From NCBI GenBank assembly GCA_021107755.1, contig JAIOSF010000012.1, forward strand, positions 24,567 to 88,566: DNA of 64,000 nt, read 5' to 3'. The DNA comes from Arcobacteraceae bacterium. GTDB lineage: Bacteria; Campylobacterota; Campylobacteria; Campylobacterales; Arcobacteraceae. The number at the start of each line of letters is the position of its first letter. Position 1 is the stretch's first letter. Shown here piece by piece: positions 34,684 to 43,780 of this stretch. A model generated the notes under the pieces. That model saw nothing but the letters and a program-made list of their open reading frames with translations, made no database searches and was not told the origin of the DNA. The position numbers and the translations under genes are program-made.

Positions 34684-36669
34684 CTACTCTAGCCAAGAGC
34701 TAAGTGGTCTTGGTTTTCCTAAAAAGTACCCTTGTCCATAAGTGATACCAATCTCTCTTAAAGCATCAACATCCTCTTTTGTCTCTACATACTCAGCAAC
34801 CGTTTCTTGCCCTTTAAGCTGAGCTATCTCTTGGATATATCGAATAACTGCATTATCAATAGGATCTTTGTGCATATCTTTTACAAAACTTCCATCAATT
34901 TTCACCACATCAAAAGGTAAGCTTTTGAGGTATTCAAAAGAAGCCATACCTGTACCAAAGTCATCAAGAGCTAACCCTATTTTTTTACTTTTTAACCACA
35001 GTATAAACTCATTTGCTCTATTAAAATTTCCAATTGCAGAGCTTTCTGTTACCTCTAACTCTAACTTTTCCCAAGGAAAATCAAAATGTTCAACTGCCTC
35101 TTTTACTTTAGCTTGAAAATCTGGATTATTTAAACTTGAACCTGCAAGATTTATATGTGCTGAATGTAAATTCTCTATATGTTCTTTTTTTTGTGTCACT
35201 GTCTCTAAATATGTCCAAAGTACAAATATATCTATCTCACTCATAAGTTGATATCTAGCTGCTGCTGGTAAAAAATCATCTGGGGCTATAAAGTTACCAT
35301 CTCTATCCCACATCCGTATAAGTATCTCATAGCCTACTTTATCTGTTTCATACTGCAACGGCACTATATCTTGTGCAAAAAGTTCAAATCTTGAAGGTCC
35401 CTTGCCTAGTGCTTCTTTGATAAATTTTGCTGTTTGTATCTCAGTATTAAATCTTTGAGTGATATTATCATCAATATCATAGATATGTGACTTGTTTCTA
35501 CCTTTACTTTTTGCACTATAAAGCGCACTATTACTCGCTTTTAGTAGCTCTTTTAAAGTGTATTGAAATGGTTTAAAATATATTAACGAAATAGATGCTG
35601 AGATACTATATGTTTCATTATTATGGGAAAATCTAAAATCACTAAGCCTCTCTAAACTTTCCTCTAAAAACTTCTTCCCCTCTTCTAAAGTAAAGTTTTT
35701 AAGCAATACCATAAAACCATCACCATCAACTCTTCCAAAAATACCACTCTTAGGCAATATATTTTGATAATCACTTACCACCATTTTTAAAAGTTCATCA
35801 CCAGCTTGATATCCTGCTGAATCATTGATAAGTTTAAATTGATCCAAATCAATATATAGAAGAATATGCCCTACTTCACTTTCATCTTTTAAAGAATTTT
35901 GCAACTCATTTTCCATATAAAATCTATTATAAATATTTGTAAGTTGATCATGATTAGCCTGATAGTGTAGTTCCTTTGAAGATGCCGAAATCTGTTCCAT
36001 TTGTGTATTAAAACCATCAAAAAGCTCTTTTATTTCATTATTAGCTGTTGTTTTTACCTTTATAATTTCATTATTTGTAGGATCACTTTTTTTCATAGCA
36101 TCAAGAAGATTTATAAAAGGTTTTGTATAGTTTTTACTTAAAAAGCTACTAACCATAAATCCAAATAATAAAGCAAATGGGAAGATTGCTAAAATTGTAT
36201 AGGCTGTTTGTAATTGTTTTTGTTTGTATGTAGAGAGATTTATATCTAAAAGTAAAAAACCAAAAGTATATCCTTCTGCTTTTATCTCATTTTTAATAAA
36301 AAGATGATTTTCAGTAAAAATTATATTTTTTTTAAATATCTCCTCTTTTTGATTTTTTATATCAATTTCATGGGCATATTTATAAATACTATTTTTGTTT
36401 TCATCATATAAAATAAGACCATCTATCTTGGGAAATGCTGTCAATCTGTAAGTGATATCAGATAACATATCAGCATTGGGATTTAACATCACTTTTAAAA
36501 GATCATTATTTAGAGATTTTGTTATCGCTTCAACTTCTAAAATAGCATTTTTTTGATTCTCTTTTTGTTGTAAATTGTATACAAAAAAGAGTGTACTTAT
36601 CTCTACAACAGTAACAACTATTGTCATAAATATAACAAGTTGGATTTTTATATTAAAGCGATTCCACAT
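34684..36669 (-). CDS. Membrane-bound GGDEF/EAL protein (probable c-di-GMP phosphodiesterase)
   Basis: 661 residues: an N-terminal helix (11-31), a periplasmic sensor region of ~110 residues, a second helix near 155, a HAMP-like linker, a GGDEF domain (about 235-400) and an EAL domain (about 410-661). The GGDEF site reads GRVDGDGF, so cyclase activity is probably lost. The EAL domain keeps EILIR (ExLxR), LDDFGTG and KIDGSF, so phosphodiesterase activity is plausible. Convergent with hypA over a 4-base gap. Signal unknown. Confidence 0.9.
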   Translation of the reverse strand: MWNRFNIKIQLVIFMTIVVTVVEISTLFFVYNLQQKENQKNAILEVEAITKSLNNDLLKVMLNPNADMLSDITYRLTAFPKIDGLILYDENKNSIYKYAHEIDIKNQKEEIFKKNIIFTENHLFIKNEIKAEGYTFGFLLLDINLSTYKQKQLQTAYTILAIFPFALLFGFMVSSFLSKNYTKPFINLLDAMKKSDPTNNEIIKVKTTANNEIKELFDGFNTQMEQISASSKELHYQANHDQLTNIYNRFYMENELQNSLKDESEVGHILLYIDLDQFKLINDSAGYQAGDELLKMVVSDYQNILPKSGIFGRVDGDGFMVLLKNFTLEEGKKFLEESLERLSDFRFSHNNETYSISASISLIYFKPFQYTLKELLKASNSALYSAKSKGRNKSHIYDIDDNITQRFNTEIQTAKFIKEALGKGPSRFELFAQDIVPLQYETDKVGYEILIRMWDRDGNFIAPDDFLPAAARYQLMSEIDIFVLWTYLETVTQKKEHIENLHSAHINLAGSSLNNPDFQAKVKEAVEHFDFPWEKLELEVTESSAIGNFNRANEFILWLKSKKIGLALDDFGTGMASFEYLKSLPFDVVKIDGSFVKDMHKDPIDNAVIRYIQEIAQLKGQETVAEYVETKEDVDALREIGITYGQGYFLGKPRPLSSWLE

Positions 36670-36679
36670 AATTGAACTC

Positions 36680-37540
36680 TTACTTTTTACTAGATGGATT
36701 TATAATTGGTAGATTAAAATCGTTTCCCCACTCTTTCCATGATGCATCATAGTTCGCAACATCATACCCAAGCTCTCGCATTGCAAAATAGTTCGTAGCA
36801 GATATTCGTCCAACTGCACAATACAGTACTATTTTCTTATCTTTTGATATCTCTTTATAAGTTTCTTGGAGTTCATTGGTTGTTTTTAACTTTAAGACTG
36901 TATTACTTCCATTTATATTGTGGGTTGCAGGGATGTTAATAGCTTTTGGAATATGTCCATACCGTTTAGCAGATGATACTTTCCCCACATAAGCATTAAT
37001 TCCTCTTGCATCAATAATCACTTGAGTAGGACTTTTTGTAGCTATCTGTGTTATAAATTTTGTAGCAAGTCTTTTATTATTTATGGTAGCTATATAGTCA
37101 CTTTTTTCAGGTGTTAATGTAGTTGTAGATACAGGAAGATTATCTACTTCCCACTCTTGGAAACCTGCATTTAAAAGTTTTACATTTGTAAATCCATAAA
37201 CCTCAAGTGTCCAAAAAAGCCTAGCAGCATCAAAAAATGTACCATCGTCATACACTACAACTTTATCATGAACATTAAGTCCTAAATCTCTTAATATACT
37301 TTGCATCTTAGCTGGTTGTGTAATTTTTCCATTTACAGATTTATGTTCATAAGTTAGACTAATAGGAAAGTTTAAAGCATTTTTAATATGACCTTCTTGA
37401 AAAGCTTCACTATCTCTTACATCTAATATTTTATAACTTGTAATATCTTTTGATAGTTCATTTGGTTCTATTCTTAAGTTTGTTGCACTTAGTGTAAGTG
37501 TACTTAATATGAAAATTATTAAAATTGATATTTTTTTCAT
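36680..37540 (-). CDS. Periplasmic two-domain rhodanese (thiosulfate sulfurtransferase-like)
   Basis: 286 residues with a signal peptide (MKKISILIIFILSTLTLSA). Two rhodanese domains follow (about 20-135 and 150-280). As in classical tandem rhodaneses, the first lacks the active Cys (VVYDDGTFFDAARLFW) and the second has it in VLYCAVGRISATNY; RYGHIPKAINIP fits the family. The loop differs from the CRxGxT of good thiosulfate sulfurtransferases. It is 10 bases before the GGDEF/EAL gene on the same strand. AAGGGGTAATTT precedes the ATG. Confidence 0.9.
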   Translation of the reverse strand: MKKISILIIFILSTLTLSATNLRIEPNELSKDITSYKILDVRDSEAFQEGHIKNALNFPISLTYEHKSVNGKITQPAKMQSILRDLGLNVHDKVVVYDDGTFFDAARLFWTLEVYGFTNVKLLNAGFQEWEVDNLPVSTTTLTPEKSDYIATINNKRLATKFITQIATKSPTQVIIDARGINAYVGKVSSAKRYGHIPKAINIPATHNINGSNTVLKLKTTNELQETYKEISKDKKIVLYCAVGRISATNYFAMRELGYDVANYDASWKEWGNDFNLPIINPSSKK

Positions 37541-37711
37541 AAATTACCCCTTGTAGTTTCAATAATTGTACAATAAAACAGCTTACTAATTATAAATATT
37601 ATTAATTAATATACTTTTAGCAATAACACATATAATAAGTAATTTTTACTGAGATAAATATAGATGAAGAGATAAAAAAGGCTTGTGAGTTAACCTTATT
37701 TAAATTGTGGA

Positions 37712-37849
37712 TTATTTCGCTAAAAGATTTTTAGCAATTTTTGGACATAGTCCAGATTTTGAACAAGCATTTTCAAAATTTTCATTTGATTTTAAAAGTC
37801 TTATTAAAACTTCTAATTTTTCATTTTTTGTAATGTTTCTTATTGACAT
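37712..37849 (-). CDS. Small 45-residue protein of unknown function
   Basis: A short reading frame with a near-perfect ribosome-binding site (AAGGAGGT, 5 bases before ATG 37849). The product starts MSIRNITKNEKLEVLIRLLK and ends ACSKSGLCPKIAKNLLAK; it is basic, mostly helical, and has two cysteines five residues apart. No family recognised; the C-terminal half could be a tiny helix-turn-helix or metal-binding hairpin. It lies in the 0.75-kb gap between the rhodanese gene and the tRNAs. The strong Shine-Dalgarno sequence is the main support. Confidence 0.55.
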   Translation of the reverse strand: MSIRNITKNEKLEVLIRLLKSNENFENACSKSGLCPKIAKNLLAK

Positions 37850-38006
37850 GTTTACCTCCTTAATTTAATTTAGCATCTATTACAATGCATTATGAATTTT
37901 ACTTTCATAAAATTACTTTTTGATTACAACTTATAAATAGTTGTATAATGGATACCAAAAGGTAATCCTAAAACCTAAACAATATTTCTAATTAATTGAT
38001 TGTTTT

Positions 38007-38020
38007 GAACCTTATGAATA
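38007..38020. terminator. Small hairpin downstream of the tRNA pair
   Basis: CCTTATGAATAAGG forms a 6-bp stem just 3' of the tRNA-fMet gene (minus strand). It lacks a clean T-run, so it may be a processing or weak termination signal for the tRNA transcript. Confidence 0.3.
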
Positions 38021-38032
38021 AGGTATTGTAAT

Positions 38033-38109
<77 letters not shown>

Positions 38110-38131
38110 ATATGTAAATTGGTTTAAAAAG

Positions 38132-38206
38132 TGGATGGGGTAGAGGGATTCGAACCCCCGAATGGTAGCACCAAAAGCTACTGCCTTACCGCTTGGCGAT
38201 ACCCCA
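38132..38206 (-). tRNA. tRNA-Gln (anticodon TTG)
   Basis: 75 nt with encoded CCA; the anticodon loop TTTTGGT gives TTG. The acceptor stem starts TGGGGTA and pairs with TACCCCA, as in bacterial tRNA-Gln. The organism also encodes a GlnRS in this window (56658-58922), so this tRNA can be charged directly. Confidence 0.95.
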
Positions 38207-38234
38207 ATAAGTGTATCTCTTTTTAAGTGCTGGA

Positions 38235-38263
38235 ATTATAGTAAAAAAAAACATATTTGTCAA
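38235..38263 (-). promoter_or_regulatory. Promoter of the tRNA-Gln/tRNA-fMet transcript
   Basis: Minus strand TTGACA (38258-38263), 17-nt spacer, TATAAT (38235-38240), both boxes perfect, 29 bases upstream of tRNA-Gln. Confidence 0.85.
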
Positions 38264-38336
38264 GAGCTTTTAGGATAATTTTTAAAATTTGTGTTATAAT
38301 CATAAAAACAATAAGAATAAAAAGGCAAACTATATT

Positions 38337-39365
38337 ATGTCAGCAATACAAAGAGTAAAAGAAGCAATAGAAGAGATCAAAAAAGGCAATATGGTAATAA
38401 TGCTTGATGATGAAGATAGAGAAAATGAGGGAGACTTAGTATACGCAGCTGCTTTAAGTGATGATAAAAAAGTAAACTTTATGGCAAGTCATGCAAAAGG
38501 ATTGATCTGTGTAGCAGTTTCAAAAGAAACTGCACTTAGACTAGATTTAAATCCAATGGTAGCAAGTAATACTTCTTCGTATGAAACAGCATTTACAGTT
38601 TCTGTAGATTGCGCAAAAGCTAGTACAGGGATTAGTGCCCAAGAGAGAGATGACACTATAAAAATACTTGCAAATCCAATTAGTAATACAACTGAATTAG
38701 TAAGACCTGGACATATTTTTCCACTCATAGCTAAAGATGGTGGTGTTTTAGTACGAACTGGTCATACAGAAGGTAGTATGGACCTTTGTAAACTAGCTGG
38801 ACTTGCAGGTGAAGCTGTAATTTGTGAAATCATGAAAGATGATGGAACTATGGCTAGACGAGATGATCTTGATATCTTTGCAAAAAAACATGATATGAAA
38901 CAGGTATATATATCTGATTTAGTTGAATACAGAATGGCTCATGAATGTTTAGTTGAAGAGATTTCACAAGAGAATGTAACATTTTTTGAAAAAAAGGTTG
39001 AAAAAAGAATATTTAAAGATCACTTAAATAATCAACATACTGTTATAGTATTTGGCTCACTAGAAGAGACTAGTTTAGTAAAATTTCATAATGTTGAGCC
39101 TGATATCAACCTATTTTTAAATAACGATAAACTCAATTCAATGTTAAAAGCTATAAATTTTTTAGAAAGTAAAGGTGGTGTTTTAATCTTTTTAGATAAT
39201 ACCCATGAAAATAAAGAGACTATGAAAGATTTTGGTATTGGAGCTCAAATACTTAATACCCTTGGTGTAAAAGAGATTAAACTTCTGACAAGTGGAGGAA
39301 AGTACTCTTTTGTAGGGCTCACTGGTTTTGGACTTACTATAAAAGAAGAGATCCCTATCTCTTAA
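38337..39365 (+). CDS. ribB: 3,4-dihydroxy-2-butanone 4-phosphate synthase with decayed GTP cyclohydrolase II-like tail
   Basis: Residues 1-205 are a complete RibB (riboflavin pathway): MLDDEDRENEGDLVYAA, ASHAKGLICVAV, RPGHIFPLIAKDGGVLVRTGHTEGSMDLCKLAGL. Residues 206-342 align in position with RibA but lack its zinc-binding cysteines and GTP site, so only the first activity is expected; this arrangement is usual in Campylobacterota. I start at ATG 38337 (342 residues): a TATAAT at 38295-38300 places the transcript start after the upstream in-frame ATG at 38289, so the longer form cannot be made from this promoter. Confidence 0.93.
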   Translation: MSAIQRVKEAIEEIKKGNMVIMLDDEDRENEGDLVYAAALSDDKKVNFMASHAKGLICVAVSKETALRLDLNPMVASNTSSYETAFTVSVDCAKASTGISAQERDDTIKILANPISNTTELVRPGHIFPLIAKDGGVLVRTGHTEGSMDLCKLAGLAGEAVICEIMKDDGTMARRDDLDIFAKKHDMKQVYISDLVEYRMAHECLVEEISQENVTFFEKKVEKRIFKDHLNNQHTVIVFGSLEETSLVKFHNVEPDINLFLNNDKLNSMLKAINFLESKGGVLIFLDNTHENKETMKDFGIGAQILNTLGVKEIKLLTSGGKYSFVGLTGFGLTIKEEIPIS

Positions 39366-39388
39366 AAATCAATATCTTACTCTTTTAG

Positions 39389-39427
39389 GTAATTATGTTC
39401 ATACTATAGGAGAACATAATTACTTTT
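39389..39427 (+). terminator. Terminator after ribB
   Basis: A perfect 12-bp stem (GTAATTATGTTC at 39389-39400; GAACATAATTAC at 39412-39423), an 11-base loop and a following TTTT make a standard Rho-independent terminator. Confidence 0.8.
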
Positions 39428-39470
39428 CCTATATAATCAATCTAATCCCAATACTAAAAAAGGATTTTTT

Positions 39471-40700
39471 ATGTCAAAAATTCAACAATCCATTCTCCCT
39501 ATATCTTCACTTTTTTTTGCTATTAGTTTTTTAGCCATTGGATATGGAATGATTTTAACATATGTAGGTATCTATCTTAAAGAACTAGATGTTAGTAACA
39601 TTACAATAGGGATTATTAATGCTTCTTTTTTCTTAGGTGCTATTTTGTCTTCTATTTTAAGCCAAAGTATTATCTCTAAAGTGGGTCATATTCGTAGTTT
39701 TGCCGCTTTTGCATCTATTATGGTGAGCTCTTTTTTATTACATTCTATTTATTATGATCAATACCTATGGGGATTTTTACGATTTTTATCTGGTTTTTCA
39801 TTTTATGGACTACTTATTATTTTAGAAAGTTGGCTCAATGAAAAAAGTGACAGTGCAGATAGAGGGAAAATTTTAGCTATCTATACAATTATTTTTTATT
39901 TAAGTACTGCCATAGGACAATTACTTTTAAATATAAATGAAAAGTTTACACAATCAATTTTTACTATAGGTTCTATTTTAGTATTGATCTCAATTATTTT
40001 TATCTCTTTAACAAAAATCAAAGAACCAATACTAGAACCTTTTGAAAAATTTAGTATCCCTAAAATATATTCTGTAGTTCCACTAGCGGCTACATCAAGT
40101 CTTATTGGAGGTTTTTTTGTAGGTGGTTTTTTTACTATGATTCCAGTGTATCTTATGATTGAGTTTAACTCTGTAGAGGTGGTCTCTTATTTTATGCTTA
40201 TTACACTATTGGGGGGACTTTTATCACAGTGGCCTATAGGACTTTTATCTGATAAGTATGGAAGAAGGAGACTTATTGCATATTGTGCACAATCTACTAC
40301 TTTTGTCTCTTTATTTTTCCTCTTTTTTTCTTTTAATACAACTATGGTTTATATTTTTGGTTTTTTATTAGGTTTAACTATTTTTTCTATCTATCCACTA
40401 GGAGTTGCAAGGGCAAATGATGTTATGGATGAAAATAAAGATATTTTGGAGATTAGTAGAACTTTACTTTTTACTTATGGGATAGGCTCGTTTATAGCAC
40501 CATTGGTTATTGGTTTTTCTATTAGTTTTAATAGTAGTTTTTTATTTATCATTTTTGCAATATTGGGAATCTATTTATCTTTTTATTCTCTATCTAAAAA
40601 AAGAATTGATGATGATGATTTAAGTACTTTTATAAATATACCTGTAACTTCAGGAACAAAACTTATAGACTTTGATCCAAGACAAGAGGAAACTACTTAG
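39471..40700 (+). CDS. MFS transporter (YcaD/Fsr-like)
   Basis: 409 residues with 12 predicted membrane helices. The loop 2-3 motif reads SQSIISKVGHIRS and the loop 8-9 motif WPIGLLSDKYGRRRLIAY, which keeps the MFS D-x-x-GRR signature. ISFLAIGYGMILTYVGIYL at the N-terminus and the ESWLNEKSDSADRGKILAIY loop resemble the YcaD/YfkF branch. Substrate unknown. It is a single gene, overlapping the convergent RND gene by eight bases. AAAAAAGGATTTTTT precedes the ATG. Confidence 0.85.
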   Translation: MSKIQQSILPISSLFFAISFLAIGYGMILTYVGIYLKELDVSNITIGIINASFFLGAILSSILSQSIISKVGHIRSFAAFASIMVSSFLLHSIYYDQYLWGFLRFLSGFSFYGLLIILESWLNEKSDSADRGKILAIYTIIFYLSTAIGQLLLNINEKFTQSIFTIGSILVLISIIFISLTKIKEPILEPFEKFSIPKIYSVVPLAATSSLIGGFFVGGFFTMIPVYLMIEFNSVEVVSYFMLITLLGGLLSQWPIGLLSDKYGRRRLIAYCAQSTTFVSLFFLFFSFNTTMVYIFGFLLGLTIFSIYPLGVARANDVMDENKDILEISRTLLFTYGIGSFIAPLVIGFSISFNSSFLFIIFAILGIYLSFYSLSKKRIDDDDLSTFINIPVTSGTKLIDFDPRQEETT

Positions 40701-43173
40701 TTTCTTTTAGTGTCATTAATAATACTGGTAAAAGTAAAAGATCCGCAACTATTGCCATAAACATTGCAATCATTGTCAACAATCCAAAATAGATAGTTGG
40801 TACAAAGTTTGATAATACCAATATAGAAAAACCTATCATAATTATAGTAGAAGTATAAAACATCGCTCGACCAATACTTCTATGTCCATTGATAATAGCT
40901 TTTTTTATACTACCTGTTTGTTGTAACTCTAATCTATATCTATGAATATAATGTATCGTATCATCAACAGCAATCCCAATACTAATAGCAGCTATTGTAA
41001 TTGTCATCATATCAAGAGGAATATTCATCCATCCCATAAATCCAAATATTACCCCCACAGGAACTATATTTGCTATGATTGCTACAGTTGCTATTTTTAT
41101 ATTTTTAAAAAGAATTAAAAACATAATAAAAAGTATAGCTATTGTTAGCCCTATAGTTTTTATTTGTGAATCAAAAAGGGATTGCAACATATTATTGTAC
41201 ATCACAAGAAGATTAGATACTCTAAACTCTTCAGTTTTTGGATTTATTATTTGAGCTATATCTTTGTTTATCTTTTGTATTAATTGCTTTCTTTGTAATC
41301 CCTCTTGACTATCTATAACTCTTGTATTTATTCGAGCCATATTATTTTGGATACTCACATAAGGGGAAAGTATCACTTGCTTATATTTTTGGGGTAACTC
41401 TTTATTCAGTAATGCTAATGTGACACCATCAAGCTCTTTGCCATCATTTAATGACTTTCCAACTTCTACTAGAGTTGCTAGAGATAAGACTTTTCCTATA
41501 GGCTCTAAAGAGTCTAAATAATTGTGTATTTTTTTTATCGTTTCAAGTTTTGAAACAGTAAACCAATATTTTTCTTTATCAGATTGTGTTAGTTCAAATT
41601 CATCTTCAAAGCTATCAAGTAGATTATCTTCTTTAACCTCTACTGACTCTACCTCATCGCTATTTTCTTTAAAAGTTAAAATAACATCAAGAGGTGTAGT
41701 ACCACCTATTTTTTGATCTATAAGTTTCATACCTTGATATATTTGAGTCTCTTTTTTAAAATAGTCTATAAAACTATTTTCTACTCTTAACTTTGTAGCT
41801 CCTGTGATTGAAAATACAATAACAATAACTGTTATAAATAAAATTGTTTTTTTATAATCAAAAGCAAGATTTGCAATTTTAGAAGTAAAAGGTACATCTG
41901 TTTTAGAAAATCTATCCTCTTTACTTTTATTCATAAAAGATAATACTATTGGAAAAAGTAAAAATGTAACTAAAAGTGATATAACAATACCAACACTCAT
42001 CATCCACCCAAAATGGATTATTGGTAAAATATTACTAAATACTAAGGAACTAAATCCTGCAATAGTAGTTATTACTACAAAAAATGATGGTTTTGCCATA
42101 GCTAAAGCTGTATTTGTAACTAATAACTCTTGAGTATGAGTTGGATGTAATGTAAGTAACTCTTTATATTTTATAATAAGATGTACTACTAATGACATAT
42201 TCATAATAAGTTGTAGCGATATAAAATTAGATGAAACTACTGTTATCTCCCATCCAATTGCTCCAAATAAACCACTTGTAATGATAATAGATACTGTTGA
42301 TATAAATAAAGGCAAAAATACCCATCGCATCTCTTTAAATAAAATATATAATATCACAATGAGTAATACAACAATCATAATACTAAATATCTCTAGATCA
42401 TTTTTAACAAACTCTACCATATCATCCGCAACCATATTTGCTCCACCAAGATGAAGTTTTGCGTTTGTAGTTTCTTCATACTTAAGAAGTATTTCTCTTA
42501 CATTTAGTATTAAGTTGTGATTTTCTACTCGTAAAATATCTCTATACTCTTTTAACTCTTCCTTTGCTTTACTGTAGTTAAACAACTCTTGTTCATCAAG
42601 TTTTTTTGTTTGTTTTAGTTTGATATATTTGTTTTCATTATCTATAAGAGAAGCATACTTTTCATCTCTTTTTAAATTAATCATAATAGCAGTGGTTTTA
42701 AAATCATCGCTTACAAGATTTTGTTTATATATGGCACTATGTAAAAATTCATTTTTTACCAAGTTTCTATCTACATCACTATTTTGTAAAGTTTTTACAT
42801 CGCCCACAAGTTCTTTTATTGGTCTTGGTGGAGATTGAAGCAGTGGTACATTAAGAATTGAAGTTATTGATTGAATATTTTCTAGCTTTGCTAAATTTTC
42901 TGAAATTTGGTTGATATTTTCTAAGTTTTCATCACTTAATAGATTATCTTCTATGGTATAGGTTACGAGTAAAAAATCATTTGCTGCAAAGTTTTTTCCA
43001 ACTTTTCGCATAAATGCTAAATCTTTATCCCCTTCAAGTAACAGTGTTTGAGCACTTGCATCTATCTCTAGCTTTGTTGTATTTGTAGCCATAATAGTCA
43101 TACAAAAAACTATAAAAGCTAAAAATAATTTTGGATATTTTAAAAGATAATTACTATAAAGTTTCTCTAACAT
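40693..43173 (-). CDS. RND/MMPL-family exporter linked to MlaA/MlaC (lipid transport)
   Basis: 826 residues, two repeats of the RND core: a helix, a large periplasmic loop, and five more helices, twice. The sterol-sensing-like blocks (SSNFISLQLIMNMSLVVHLIIKYKEL, and MTITIAAISIGIAVDDTIHYIHRYRLE) show it is of the MMPL/HpnN type rather than AcrB, which has ~1030 residues. It is the last gene in the order mlaA-mlaC-RND, four bases after mlaC. In hopanoid producers an HpnN-type RND and MlaC-like proteins carry lipids to the outer membrane; no hopanoid genes are seen here, so phospholipid or another lipid is the inferred cargo. Confidence 0.88.
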   Translation of the reverse strand: MLEKLYSNYLLKYPKLFLAFIVFCMTIMATNTTKLEIDASAQTLLLEGDKDLAFMRKVGKNFAANDFLLVTYTIEDNLLSDENLENINQISENLAKLENIQSITSILNVPLLQSPPRPIKELVGDVKTLQNSDVDRNLVKNEFLHSAIYKQNLVSDDFKTTAIMINLKRDEKYASLIDNENKYIKLKQTKKLDEQELFNYSKAKEELKEYRDILRVENHNLILNVREILLKYEETTNAKLHLGGANMVADDMVEFVKNDLEIFSIMIVVLLIVILYILFKEMRWVFLPLFISTVSIIITSGLFGAIGWEITVVSSNFISLQLIMNMSLVVHLIIKYKELLTLHPTHTQELLVTNTALAMAKPSFFVVITTIAGFSSLVFSNILPIIHFGWMMSVGIVISLLVTFLLFPIVLSFMNKSKEDRFSKTDVPFTSKIANLAFDYKKTILFITVIVIVFSITGATKLRVENSFIDYFKKETQIYQGMKLIDQKIGGTTPLDVILTFKENSDEVESVEVKEDNLLDSFEDEFELTQSDKEKYWFTVSKLETIKKIHNYLDSLEPIGKVLSLATLVEVGKSLNDGKELDGVTLALLNKELPQKYKQVILSPYVSIQNNMARINTRVIDSQEGLQRKQLIQKINKDIAQIINPKTEEFRVSNLLVMYNNMLQSLFDSQIKTIGLTIAILFIMFLILFKNIKIATVAIIANIVPVGVIFGFMGWMNIPLDMMTITIAAISIGIAVDDTIHYIHRYRLELQQTGSIKKAIINGHRSIGRAMFYTSTIIMIGFSILVLSNFVPTIYFGLLTMIAMFMAIVADLLLLPVLLMTLKETK

Positions 43174-43176
43174 ATT

Positions 43177-43779
43177 TTAAGAATTCGAAAGTCTTGTTAT
43201 TAAATCATCAATTGTTTTTGTTCGTAAAAACTCACTAAATTGAGCTCTATCTGTTTTTAAAATACTAATACCTAAAATAGTTACATCATAAATAAGCCAA
43301 GTATCTTTCCCTTCTTGTTGTTTTGCAGGTTTATAGTATTTGTAACTTATCTCCAAATTATTATCAGGGTTAACAATATTGGTCACAAGCTCAATTCTAT
43401 TTGATTTTGGCTGTAATATTTTAGTTACCTCTATCTCTTGTCCACTGTATGCATCTAACTTTGATGAATAAGATTGTTTCATCCTTTCAACATAAAGTTT
43501 TACAAATGTTGTTTTTTGTTCCTCATTAAGTTTGGCCCACTCTTTAGCTCCTAAACTTAACTTTGCCATAATTTCAAAATCTATAGTAGGAGTTAATAGT
43601 TGAACAATCTTACTATTTCTTTCCTCTTTTGTATTAGTTGATTCTTTAATTATATTTACAACTGTTGCTATTTTTTTTAAAAAAAGTTCTTTAACCTCTT
43701 CTTGCTCACTGGCATAAGCACTTTGCCCTATTGTAAAAACAATTCCCAACACTAATAATACTTTACTTATAATCTTCAT
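43177..43779 (-). CDS. mlaC: MlaC/Ttg2D-family periplasmic lipid-binding protein
   Basis: 200 residues with a signal peptide (MKIISKVLLVLGIVFTIGQSAYA). The MlaC pattern is clear: LTPTIDFEIMAKLSLGAKEWAKLNEEQKTTFVKLYVERMKQSYSSKL, then the GKDTWLIYDVTILGISILKTDRAQFSEFLR end. MlaC ferries phospholipid between membranes. No MlaFEDB ABC genes are adjacent; the next gene is an RND exporter. One base after mlaA. Confidence 0.92.
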   Translation of the reverse strand: MKIISKVLLVLGIVFTIGQSAYASEQEEVKELFLKKIATVVNIIKESTNTKEERNSKIVQLLTPTIDFEIMAKLSLGAKEWAKLNEEQKTTFVKLYVERMKQSYSSKLDAYSGQEIEVTKILQPKSNRIELVTNIVNPDNNLEISYKYYKPAKQQEGKDTWLIYDVTILGISILKTDRAQFSEFLRTKTIDDLITRLSNS

Positions 43780-43780
43780 C

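Noticed and set aside
36680..37540. Rhodanese gene as part of the cys regulon
   Set aside because: No copy of the AGTAAATC dyad was found upstream, and the protein is exported.
38289..38336. N-terminal extension of ribB from ATG 38289
   Set aside because: A TATAAT at 38295-38300 overlaps this extension, and the family start and an upstream purine-rich site fit ATG 38337.
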